Below, in pieces: positions 1 through 5,395 of a stretch of 5,612 nucleotides of DNA; the first letter of the stretch is position 1, and each line of letters begins with the position of its first letter. A program made the translations under genes and the position numbers. The notes under the pieces were generated by a model. The model was not told the origin of the DNA. It made no database searches and saw nothing but the letters and a program-made list of their open reading frames with translations. The stretch is from an uncultured Mollicutes bacterium (lineage in GTDB: Bacteria; Bacillota_I; Bacilli_A; Acholeplasmatales; Anaeroplasmataceae): NCBI GenBank assembly GCA_900547045.1, contig URFB01000085.1, forward strand, positions 1 through 5,612, in the 5' to 3' direction.

Positions 1-183
1 GGATAGATAAAAGGATGAATCCTTAAAGAAATGAAGAATTTCTTTAGCTGAGCTAACAGGGCTTGGTAAAATAAGGGATGAATTAATAATTTTAGAAAGT
101 AAAAGCCAAATTAAAAGGATAGCAATTATTGTTATAAGATAAATGATAGGATTTTTATATTTTTTAATAATAGAATTCATCAT
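1..183 (-). CDS. ABC transporter permease, N-terminal fragment (SsuC/TauC/ThiX-like), cut by the left edge
   Basis: The minus strand stays open from two adjacent ATG codons (181-183 and 178-180) to the window edge, giving 61 codons with no stop. The peptide has a lysine-rich start, then one strong hydrophobic segment (about residues 12-33, with a single Trp), then the stretch LILPSPVSSAKEIL. A first membrane helix followed by an 'LPSP...' stretch is typical of the start of permeases in the nitrate/sulfonate/taurine/thiamine-precursor ABC family (BPD_transp_1). The gene overlaps the end of the preceding binding-protein gene by about 20 bases. I prefer the outer ATG because an AGGAAA at 195-200 is better spaced from it; the inner ATG is possible. 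The permease would be the membrane partner of that binding protein. The ATPase is expected beyond the edge but is not seen here. Confidence 0.78.
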   Translation of the reverse strand, partial: MMNSIIKKYKNPIIYLITIIAILLIWLLLSKIINSSLILPSPVSSAKEILHFFKDSSFYLS

Positions 184-1087
184 CAAGCTCAATATTTCCT
201 AAATCCTTAACGTATGATGATACCTCATCCTTAATATCCCTAGCAAGCTTAAAATCAATATTACATCTTGAAATCAAATCACTATTAAAGCTAATACTCT
301 TTAAGGAAGAATTGCATTTTTCATATAAGGGATTAAGAGCTTCAATATTTTGACCTAAAAATTCTTTATTTACCTTAAGCAATTCAATTACATCTAAAAT
401 AACATCCTTATGCTTATCAATCATCTCATCCTTAGCTACAAAGCAAGCCTGAGGGTAGGATTCAGTATTATTAATTTTGCCATATTCTGCTTGTAAATCA
501 AGCGCGATAGTTAAATTTTCGACCTTTAAAAGAGCATTAGATAATACAGGCTCTCCTAAAACGCCAAAGGCCTCACTATTCTTATTTAATAAAGGAATTA
601 TCTCCTGAGCACTTGAGGCAGTTGTAATAGATACCTCATCTGCTATAATCTCACTTGACATGTTATATTTAATAGCATTCTTATCTAAAATATATTTTAG
701 CATATCAATGGTTGTACCAGCGGTTGCATAAACAAGGTGTCCCTTAAGCCCTGATACATTTTCAATTTTGGTTTTAGATGCTAAATATAAAGAGCCAAAG
801 ACATTATTTGAAATCATTTTAATTTTCACATTCTTTTTTGCATAAAGGCTAGCAGCTGAAATAGTTGGCATAATTGCCATATCACAGTCGCTAGATGAAA
901 CAGCACCAGCAACTTCTGTTGCATTGACAAAATTAAGCTTAATTCTTTCATCGCTCTTATTAATTATGCTCGCAACCGCAAGGGCAGGTGTGCCATCTGG
1001 TAAATAAAAATTATAAACCTTTTGACTAGAACATGATGCAAGTAAAATTAAAGTAAATACTATTAATATACTAAAAAGCTTTTTCAT
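164..1087 (-). CDS. ABC transporter substrate-binding lipoprotein, NMT1/SsuA/TauA-like
   Basis: A 307-residue exported solute-binding protein. Residues 1-19 form a lipoprotein signal: MKK, a hydrophobic core, then the lipobox LASC with Cys19 as the likely lipidated residue, followed by SSQ. The mature part has features of the NMT1/THI5-like (type II periplasmic fold) family: LPDGTPALAVA at 29-39, a DMAIMPT strand near 69-75, GLKGHLVYATAGTT at 113-126 and GEPVLSNAL at 178-186. The length is normal for the family. The start ATG shares one base with the stop of the hydrogenase gene (TAATG), with a modest GGAAG about 9 bases upstream, so translation is probably coupled. It should sit on the outer face of the membrane and feed the permease encoded next. 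The substrate cannot be read from sequence; sulfonates, thiamine pyrimidine precursors and other small organics are all known for relatives. Four further Cys (68, 215, 258, 275) are present, which is unremarkable in an anaerobe. Confidence 0.88.
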   Translation of the reverse strand: MKKLFSILIVFTLILLASCSSQKVYNFYLPDGTPALAVASIINKSDERIKLNFVNATEVAGAVSSSDCDMAIMPTISAASLYAKKNVKIKMISNNVFGSLYLASKTKIENVSGLKGHLVYATAGTTIDMLKYILDKNAIKYNMSSEIIADEVSITTASSAQEIIPLLNKNSEAFGVLGEPVLSNALLKVENLTIALDLQAEYGKINNTESYPQACFVAKDEMIDKHKDVILDVIELLKVNKEFLGQNIEALNPLYEKCNSSLKSISFNSDLISRCNIDFKLARDIKDEVSSYVKDLGNIELDDEFYY

Positions 1088-2448
1088 TAATTATCACTTC
1101 CAAGAGCACTACTACGATTAATAAAATGAGTATGTAAAAGCTCATGAGACTTTTCACTTAGAGGACTAGCTAAATATTCATCATATAATCTTACAATATT
1201 AGGATTTTCATGACAATATCTAACTTGAGCAGTTGCATCCTTAGAATATAGGGCCGCATTACGATTTTGTCTTGTAGCTAAAGCCTCAGGACGCTTAAAT
1301 TTAGGCTGTCCACCACCATTAGCACAGCCACCATCACAGGCCATTACCTCAATAAAATCAAGCTTAATGTTTCCAGCCTTAATTTCTTCAATTAGCTTTT
1401 TAACCTCAGACATTTTACTTACAGCAGCTACATTTAGCTTATACTTACCTAAATCAACCTCCATAATCTTTAAATTATCAATTCCTCTAATTTTTTGAGT
1501 TTCCTGAAGCTTAGATTCATCCATATTGTGACCATTAAGAAGATAATATGCAGTTCTTAGGCAAGCCTCCAAAACACCACCTGTATTACCAAAAATAAGA
1601 CCAGAGCTTGAGCCCTCACCAAAGATAGAATCAAAATGCGCATCAGAAAGATTTGCAAAATCAATATTATGCTTCTTAATTAATTCCTGAAGCTCAACAG
1701 TGGTAATTACGATATCAACATCAGGACTTGATGCATCACTAGCATTTAGCTCTTGTCTTCTTGCTTCAGTCTTTTTAGCAACGCATGGTGCTACAGTAAC
1801 ATTTACAATATCATTAGGATTAATTCCTAATTTGCTTGCAAAATAGGTCTTAACAATTGTACCCTGCATAGCAATAGGGCTTTTAGCTGATGATAAATTA
1901 TTTAAAAGCTCGGGATAAAAGTATTCAGCCATCTTAACCCATGCAGGACAGCATGAGGTAAACATAGGAAAATTAGTGCTTTTATTCTCAAGACGACTAA
2001 CTAGCTCAGAGGCTTCCTCCATGATTGTTAAATCAGCACCACAGCTTACATCAAGCACATAGCTTGCGCCAAGTGCCTTAATAGCAGCTACAAGCTTACC
2101 CTCAAGGAAGCTTCCTCTTTCAAAGCCAAAGGCATCACCAATCGCAACTCTTACTGCTGGTGCGGTGTTAAAAACTACAACCTTAGATTTATCGGCTAAA
2201 GCCTCCTCAACACGCTCAATATCACTAACTGCTCTTATGGCATTAAAGGGACAAGCCTGAATACATTGTCCACAATTAATACAAATGGCGTGTCCACCTG
2301 TCTTAAGGGGATCATAAAATCCAAATACTCCCATATCATTATGGCATGTCTTTTGACATAGCTTACATTTCTTACATAGCTGGTCATTACAAGTAATACT
2401 TGGATTATCATCATCAATTAAAACTCTACTTATATTAATATTTTCCAT
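1087..2448 (-). CDS. [FeFe] hydrogenase, monomeric, with two N-terminal [4Fe-4S] clusters
   Basis: A 453-residue iron hydrogenase expected to catalyse 2H+ + 2e- <-> H2 in the cytoplasm with ferredoxin as partner. The N-terminus carries two [4Fe-4S] motifs: C25-x2-C28-x2-C31-x3-C35 and C56-x2-C59-x2-C62-x3-C66-P. The H-cluster domain has L1 TSCCPAW (C166, C167), L2 APCVAKKTE (C222) and L3 EVMACDGGCANGGGQP (C371, C375), so all four cubane ligands (C167, C222, C371, C375) are present. Residues matching the known proton path of Clostridium pasteurianum CpI are kept: C166, E145, E148 and S186. The C-terminal 60 or so residues (LYSKD, CHENP, HELLHTHF) are the fused iron-hydrogenase small-subunit domain. 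One oddity is Ala220 where L2 usually reads MPC. There is no NADH or HydB-type module, so this is a simple M2-like enzyme. Ribosome binding site AGAGG is at 2455-2459. The maturases HydE, HydF and HydG are not in the window and must be elsewhere for activity. Confidence 0.97.
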   Translation of the reverse strand: MENINISRVLIDDDNPSITCNDQLCKKCKLCQKTCHNDMGVFGFYDPLKTGGHAICINCGQCIQACPFNAIRAVSDIERVEEALADKSKVVVFNTAPAVRVAIGDAFGFERGSFLEGKLVAAIKALGASYVLDVSCGADLTIMEEASELVSRLENKSTNFPMFTSCCPAWVKMAEYFYPELLNNLSSAKSPIAMQGTIVKTYFASKLGINPNDIVNVTVAPCVAKKTEARRQELNASDASSPDVDIVITTVELQELIKKHNIDFANLSDAHFDSIFGEGSSSGLIFGNTGGVLEACLRTAYYLLNGHNMDESKLQETQKIRGIDNLKIMEVDLGKYKLNVAAVSKMSEVKKLIEEIKAGNIKLDFIEVMACDGGCANGGGQPKFKRPEALATRQNRNAALYSKDATAQVRYCHENPNIVRLYDEYLASPLSEKSHELLHTHFINRSSALGSDN

Positions 2449-2449
2449 A

Positions 2450-3022
2450 TTATACCTCTTTTATATTTTCACCTTTTACAAATGATTTTTTTAAATTGAA
2501 AAGGAAATTTAATACTATATCCTTTTTATATATAAATTGCTTCTTATGCGAAATTAAAATATTATCAATATTTAAATCATTTAAAAATTTAATTTGGTTA
2601 TTAATAATACTTAAATTATAATATCTTTCATCCTTAGGATAAATACCATCACCAATCATTAATAATTTTTCATTTGGAAGATAAATTGCTAAACAGCCCT
2701 TTGAATGAAAAGATGGAAAATCATAAATCTTAAAATCAGTACCCTGCTTATATAAAACACCATTAGGTATTCTTTTTAAAGTATATTTTGAGCAATAAAT
2801 AGGAATATCTAATCTTAACGCATTAAATGCGTGGTCCTCGTGAAAGTGTGATAGTACCACAATTTTATCACCAGGACAATTATTAATAAGCTCAAATGCC
2901 TCATCTGATGCCCCACAATCATAAAAGACAGTTAGATTATTCCTTTTAATCATTACAACCTCAGCTGAAAGCGGATTAAAGGACGACTCTAAATAAGAAA
3001 CCTTATCACTTAATTTCTTCAT
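2450..3022 (-). CDS. Metallo-beta-lactamase-fold hydrolase (small, stand-alone)
   Basis: A 190-residue cytoplasmic protein with no signal peptide. The metal-binding set of the MBL fold is complete: SHFHEDH (H59, H61, D63, H64), then H106 in the FHSKG stretch, D125 in MIGDGIYP, and H159 in LISHKK near the end of the fold. The early strand NLTVFYDCG (29-37) is the usual 'vlvDtG' strand. Because motif 2 is HxHxDH and not HxExDH, and no flavodoxin domain follows, this is a dinuclear hydrolase type and not a flavodiiron oxygen/NO reductase. It is shorter than glyoxalase II or RNase J, and the substrate is unknown. The start lies 17 bases inside the upstream gene with no clear Shine-Dalgarno sequence. 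It is the first ATG after an in-frame stop, which suggests re-initiation after the upstream gene. Its stop lies one base from the hydrogenase start, so it is part of the same operon. Confidence 0.88.
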   Translation of the reverse strand: MKKLSDKVSYLESSFNPLSAEVVMIKRNNLTVFYDCGASDEAFELINNCPGDKIVVLSHFHEDHAFNALRLDIPIYCSKYTLKRIPNGVLYKQGTDFKIYDFPSFHSKGCLAIYLPNEKLLMIGDGIYPKDERYYNLSIINNQIKFLNDLNIDNILISHKKQFIYKKDIVLNFLFNLKKSFVKGENIKEV

Positions 3023-3593
3023 GCTTAGCCATTGAGAAAATAGTTTTTAAGGAACGATATTTAAAAATGAATGTTTTATTAAGGATTTGATCAATCTCAT
3101 AATTATAGTCTTTTTTGTTATTCGCACAAACAAAGCACATAGCAAGCTCCTTAAAGCCTTGCTTAAAGCGATAAAGATAATTTTTTTGTGTTAATGCATC
3201 AATAGATGCAATAAGCATAATGAAGGAATTAATCCTTAAAGATGCTGCATTTGAAACATATTCAAGGAAGTCTCTATATTGCTCCTGATTTAAATTAGCT
3301 GAGCTAATTTGTGACCAGCTAATTTTACTAGCTTTATTTTCATTAATAAAATCAATAATATCCTCCTCAAGAGTTAGCTTCTTAATAAATTTAAGCTCAT
3401 CTTCATTAACAATACTATCTAATGCACATAAATTTAAGAAAATTAATTGCACAAGTAAATCAAATGACTTAATCGCATCCTCTTGCTTAATACGAGGCTT
3501 TGTATCATATCTATACATCTCTCTTATTTCGTCCTCTAGGGCTAAATAAATACGAGATGCTTTTGTAAAAGATTCTTGATAATTTTGCTTCAT
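3006..3593 (-). CDS. Hypothetical helical protein, possibly TerB-like; first gene of the hydrogenase operon
   Basis: I do not recognise this 195-residue protein with confidence. It is a real gene: it has an ideal AGGAGG 7 bases before its ATG, a good promoter, and overlaps with the next gene. The composition is that of a soluble all-alpha protein rich in Lys, Glu, Ile and Leu, without a signal peptide or a long membrane helix. It appears to have two similar helical blocks: one around 44-80 (FLNLCALDSIVNEDELKFIKKL) and one around 122-170 (MLIASIDALTQ and the following helix). The first block recalls the acidic turn and following Glu of TerB-like domains (helix, D-x-x-V-x-x-x-E). This resemblance is weak and only suggestive. 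No metal-binding or catalytic motif is visible, and the six Asn/Lys-rich loops give nothing further. As the promoter-proximal member of the operon it could be an accessory or regulatory partner of the hydrogenase or the MBL enzyme, but that is inference from position only. Confidence 0.78.
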   Translation of the reverse strand: MKQNYQESFTKASRIYLALEDEIREMYRYDTKPRIKQEDAIKSFDLLVQLIFLNLCALDSIVNEDELKFIKKLTLEEDIIDFINENKASKISWSQISSANLNQEQYRDFLEYVSNAASLRINSFIMLIASIDALTQKNYLYRFKQGFKELAMCFVCANNKKDYNYEIDQILNKTFIFKYRSLKTIFSMAKHEEIK

Positions 3594-3600
3594 TAAAAAA

Positions 3601-3606
3601 CCTCCT
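3601..3606 (-). promoter_or_regulatory. Ribosome binding site AGGAGG for the 3006-3593 gene
   Basis: The minus strand reads AGGAGG followed by 7 bases and then the ATG at 3591-3593. This is the strongest Shine-Dalgarno sequence in the left operon. The downstream genes have weaker sites, which suits entry of ribosomes at the first gene and coupling along the rest. Confidence 0.85.
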
Positions 3607-3622
3607 TTAATGTCTCTTATAT

Positions 3623-3631
3623 ATTATAGCA
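3623..3631 (-). promoter_or_regulatory. Extended -10 promoter (TGCTATAAT) of the hydrogenase operon
   Basis: The minus strand reads TGCTATAAT, a perfect TATAAT preceded by the TGn extended -10 element. It lies about 17 bases upstream of the AGGAGG. No good TTGACA is found 16-18 bases upstream; the closest candidates are AT-rich (TTAAAC at 19 bases). Sigma-A promoters with TGn often work without a strong -35. The 5' leader would be roughly 25-30 bases, too short for a riboswitch. No other promoter is evident inside the operon, so all five genes probably share it. Confidence 0.7.
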
Positions 3632-3721
3632 TAAAATCATAAATATAGTTTAAAAATACAAATCAAAAAATTAGCTTTCAGATTATATTTTGACTTAATA
3701 CACTATAAATTAAGAATTTTT

Positions 3722-3737
3722 TCTTTAAATTTAAAGA
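3722..3737. repeat. Perfect 16-base palindrome TCTTTAAATTTAAAGA
   Basis: The bases at 3722-3737 equal their own reverse complement with no spacer. It lies about 37 bases upstream of the tRNA -35 element and about 90 bases upstream of the operon -10. It could be a dimeric repressor or activator site, but in DNA this rich in A and T such a palindrome can arise by chance, so the functional reading is weak. Confidence 0.4.
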
Positions 3738-3773
3738 TTTTCTTCGATTTTTTTCACTTTTTCAAAAAAATAC

Positions 3774-3802
3774 TTGCAATAGGAAAGGTTTTCGTGTATA
3801 AT
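3774..3802 (+). promoter_or_regulatory. Sigma-A promoter of the tRNA-Lys gene (TTGCAA-17-TATAAT)
   Basis: TTGCAA at 3774-3779 is separated by exactly 17 bases from a perfect TATAAT at 3797-3802. The predicted transcription start, around 3809, leaves a leader of about 17 bases before the mature tRNA. The A-run just upstream (3763-3771 region) could strengthen the promoter as an UP element. It may also serve the methyltransferase by read-through. Confidence 0.85.
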
Positions 3803-3825
3803 TATGAATGCATACTTAAGCAAAT

Positions 3826-3901
3826 GGACCGTTAGCTCAGTTGGTAGAGCAACTGACTCTTAATCAGTGGGTCTAGAGTTCGAGTCTCTAACGGTCCACC
3901 A
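3826..3901 (+). tRNA. tRNA-Lys, anticodon CUU, with encoded CCA
   Basis: A 76-base gene that folds into a full cloverleaf. The acceptor stem is GGACCGT/ACGGTCC with discriminator A and encoded CCA. The D stem is GCTC/GAGC with the loop AGTTGGTA. The anticodon stem is ACTGA/TCAGT around the loop CTCTTAA, with anticodon CTT at 3859-3861. The variable loop is GGGTC (5 bases), and the T stem TAGAG/CTCTA encloses TTCGAGT. The anticodon reads AAG codons, which the neighbouring genes use often next to AAA. It has its own promoter and terminator and is not part of a visible tRNA cluster. Confidence 0.98.
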
Positions 3902-3911
3902 ATTTGTAATT

Positions 3912-3939
3912 AGAGGCTATAAAGCCTTTTTTTTATTTT
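3912..3939 (+). terminator. Intrinsic terminator after tRNA-Lys
   Basis: The hairpin AGGCT-ATAA-AGCCT (3914-3927, extendable by an A-T and a G-T pair) runs straight into eight T residues (3927-3934) and then ATTTT. It lies 10-12 bases after the tRNA CCA end. The stem is short, so partial read-through into the methyltransferase gene is possible. No separate promoter for that gene is visible in the 52 bases between them. Confidence 0.8.
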
Positions 3940-3941
3940 CT

Positions 3942-3948
3942 AGGAGGG
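3942..3948 (+). promoter_or_regulatory. Ribosome binding site AGGAGGG fixing the methyltransferase start
   Basis: AGGAGGG lies 5 bases before the ATG at 3954-3956. It decides the start of the methyltransferase: the same frame is open further upstream, but that extension would begin inside the tRNA gene. Confidence 0.9.
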
Positions 3949-3953
3949 TTAAT

Positions 3954-5339
3954 ATGGAAAAAACAAAAATGAAATCAATTGAATTAAAATGTATTAAGCA
4001 AGCCTACAATGGTAATGGTATAGTTAAATACAATAATAAAGAATATGAAATTCCTAATATGCTTCCTGAGGAGATAGGTGTTTTTTCAATTGCTAAGGAT
4101 CAAAGGGTACCTGTTAAGCTTGAAAAAATTATCAATCGTTCTTCTTCTCGTATTAACTCCCAATGTCAATACTTTGAATCATGTGGTGGATGTCAATATC
4201 AGCATATGTCATATGACGCTGAAATCGCCCTTAAGGAGGACTATTTAAAAAATCTTTATCAATCATTTAAGGGAATAACGATTAAGCCTTTAAATAAAAT
4301 GCCAAATCCTTATAACTATCGTAATAAGTGCCAAATGACCTATAAGCTTTCTAAGACCCATAATGTTGTTTGTGGCTTCTATGAGGAAGGAACTCATAAA
4401 ATAGTTCCTGTATCGGATTGTAAGATTCAAGCTACTAAGGCTACTGAGGTAATTAACGCCTTCAATAAAGTTTTAACTAAAAATCATATTGAACCATACA
4501 ATGAAAAAACAAGAAAGGGAATTGTAAGACACGTGCTTGTAAGATATGGCTTTAACTCAAAGGAAATCTTACTTGTAATTGTTACAAATGGTGACTTCTT
4601 CCCTGGCAGTAAGAATGTATGTAAGGATCTAATTAATTTAAACATTGGTATTACTACGATTGTTCAAAATATTAATCCTCGCCAGACCTCAATCGTATTA
4701 GGTGATAAGGAGCGTGTTCTTTACGGTCCGGGATTTATTTATGATACAATTGGCAAGCTTAAGTTTAAAATTTCATCAAGAAGCTTCTACCAGGTAAATA
4801 CGATTGGTATGAATATGCTTTATAAAAAAGCAATTGAAAATGCTAATGTCGGACCATCTGATATTTTACTTGATACATATTGTGGTGTTGGTACCATTGG
4901 CCTTTTAGCATCTCATGCCTGTAAGCAAGTTTATGGTGTCGAGTTAAATCCTGATGCTTATCATGATGCATGCCTTAACGCTAGAATTAATAATATTAAA
5001 AATATTAAATTCTTTAATGATGATTCAACTAAATTTATGACCAAGCTAGCCGCTGCTGGTGAGCACATTGATGTATTAATTATGGACCCTCCAAGAGATG
5101 GCTCTACTGATCAATTTATTGAATCAGTTGGCAAGCTTAAGCCAAAAAGAATCATTTATGTTTCCTGCGATCCTAAAACCCAGGTTAGAGATTTATATAA
5201 GCTTTCAAATGTTGGCTACCATCTAAATCAGGTTGAGGCCTTTGATATGTTCCCAAGAACCTTTAATCTAGAATGTATCGCAACCCTAAGCTATAAAAAT
5301 GACAAGAAAAATGATTATAAATATAAAAAATCACTGTAA
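3954..5339 (+). CDS. rlmD: 23S rRNA (uracil-5-)-methyltransferase, RlmD/RumA (TrmA-superfamily)
   Basis: A 461-residue SAM-dependent enzyme that forms 5-methyluridine in 23S rRNA. Residues 5-60 are a TRAM RNA-binding domain. The [4Fe-4S] ligands C71, C77, C80 (CQYFESCGGC) and C156 (VSDC) match the spacing of E. coli RumA (C74, C80, C83, C162). The SAM-binding motif is LLDTYCGVGTIG at 305-316, with GVELN at 328-332 and MDPPRDG at 377-383. The nucleophile is C405 in YVSCDP. The general base is E440 in DMFPRTFNLE, 35 residues on as in E. coli (389/424). All catalytic residues are intact and the length is normal. Gram-positive relatives such as Bacillus RlmCD can modify two sites (U747 and U1939), and sequence alone does not tell which applies here. 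The first base of the start is at 3954, set by the AGGAGGG; the frame is open upstream to 3867 inside the tRNA, which is not a credible start. The stop falls in the loop of the downstream terminator. Confidence 0.95.
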   Translation: MEKTKMKSIELKCIKQAYNGNGIVKYNNKEYEIPNMLPEEIGVFSIAKDQRVPVKLEKIINRSSSRINSQCQYFESCGGCQYQHMSYDAEIALKEDYLKNLYQSFKGITIKPLNKMPNPYNYRNKCQMTYKLSKTHNVVCGFYEEGTHKIVPVSDCKIQATKATEVINAFNKVLTKNHIEPYNEKTRKGIVRHVLVRYGFNSKEILLVIVTNGDFFPGSKNVCKDLINLNIGITTIVQNINPRQTSIVLGDKERVLYGPGFIYDTIGKLKFKISSRSFYQVNTIGMNMLYKKAIENANVGPSDILLDTYCGVGTIGLLASHACKQVYGVELNPDAYHDACLNARINNIKNIKFFNDDSTKFMTKLAAAGEHIDVLIMDPPRDGSTDQFIESVGKLKPKRIIYVSCDPKTQVRDLYKLSNVGYHLNQVEAFDMFPRTFNLECIATLSYKNDKKNDYKYKKSL

Positions 5340-5356
5340 ATTATGGTGATTTTTTT
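5325..5356 (+). terminator. Intrinsic terminator of the methyltransferase gene
   Basis: A perfect 10-base inverted repeat AAAAAATCAC/GTGATTTTTT (5325-5334 and 5346-5355) encloses an 11-base loop that contains the TAA stop codon, and ends in a T run (5350-5356). Because the left arm begins with A residues it could also stop transcription coming from the other strand. Confidence 0.82.
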
Positions 5357-5369
5357 CTTCGATTAAATT

Positions 5370-5395
5370 AAAAAAGTAGGAATTAAATCCTACTT
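5370..5395 (-). terminator. Intrinsic terminator of the minus-strand membrane protein gene
   Basis: On the minus strand AAGTAGGA-TTTAAT-TCCTACTT forms an 8-base-pair stem (arms 5388-5395 and 5374-5381) followed by a further four T residues and then AATTT. The TAG stop of the gene lies in the first arm. On the plus strand the hairpin is followed by AACAA and would not terminate, so its direction is clear. It stands back to back with the methyltransferase terminator. Confidence 0.78.

Larger units (their letters stand above)
3594..3825. other. Divergent intergenic region between the hydrogenase operon and the tRNA-Lys gene
   Basis: About 230 very AT-rich bases without a gene. It holds the minus-strand promoter and ribosome binding site at its left end, the plus-strand tRNA promoter at its right end (3774-3802), and a 16-base perfect palindrome in between (3722-3737). 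Poly-T and poly-A tracts (for example 3747-3753) could bend the DNA or act as UP elements. I see no open reading frame or structured RNA in it. Confidence 0.8.

Noticed and set aside
2235..2417. A 60-residue minus-strand open frame within the hydrogenase gene
   Set aside because: It is an out-of-frame shadow of the hydrogenase's Cys-rich N-terminus and has no domain or ribosome binding site of its own.
2448..2454. TATAAT just upstream of the hydrogenase start as a possible internal -10 box
   Set aside because: It lies between the ribosome binding site and the ATG, so a transcript starting from it would lack both the leader and the start codon. It is an AT-rich spacer.
2450..3022. Flavodiiron protein protecting the hydrogenase from oxygen
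   Set aside because: The metal motif is HxHxDH and not the HxExDH of flavodiiron proteins, and no flavodoxin domain follows.
3594..3622. A riboswitch or leader RNA before the hydrogenase operon
   Set aside because: The predicted leader is only about 25-30 bases, too short for a structured sensor.
3682..3687. A second minus-strand TATAAT as an alternative operon promoter
   Set aside because: No -35-like hexamer stands at 16-18 bases and there is no TGn extension. The element at 3623-3631 is better placed. A weak secondary start is not excluded.
3690..3718. Plus-strand TTGACT as an upstream tRNA promoter
   Set aside because: The sequence 16-18 bases downstream (AAGAAT/AGAATT) is a poor -10, whereas the promoter at 3774-3802 is near consensus and closer to the tRNA.
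3826..3901. tRNA-Lys gene as an integration site for a mobile element
   Set aside because: No copy of the tRNA 3' end, integrase gene or change in base composition is visible in the window.
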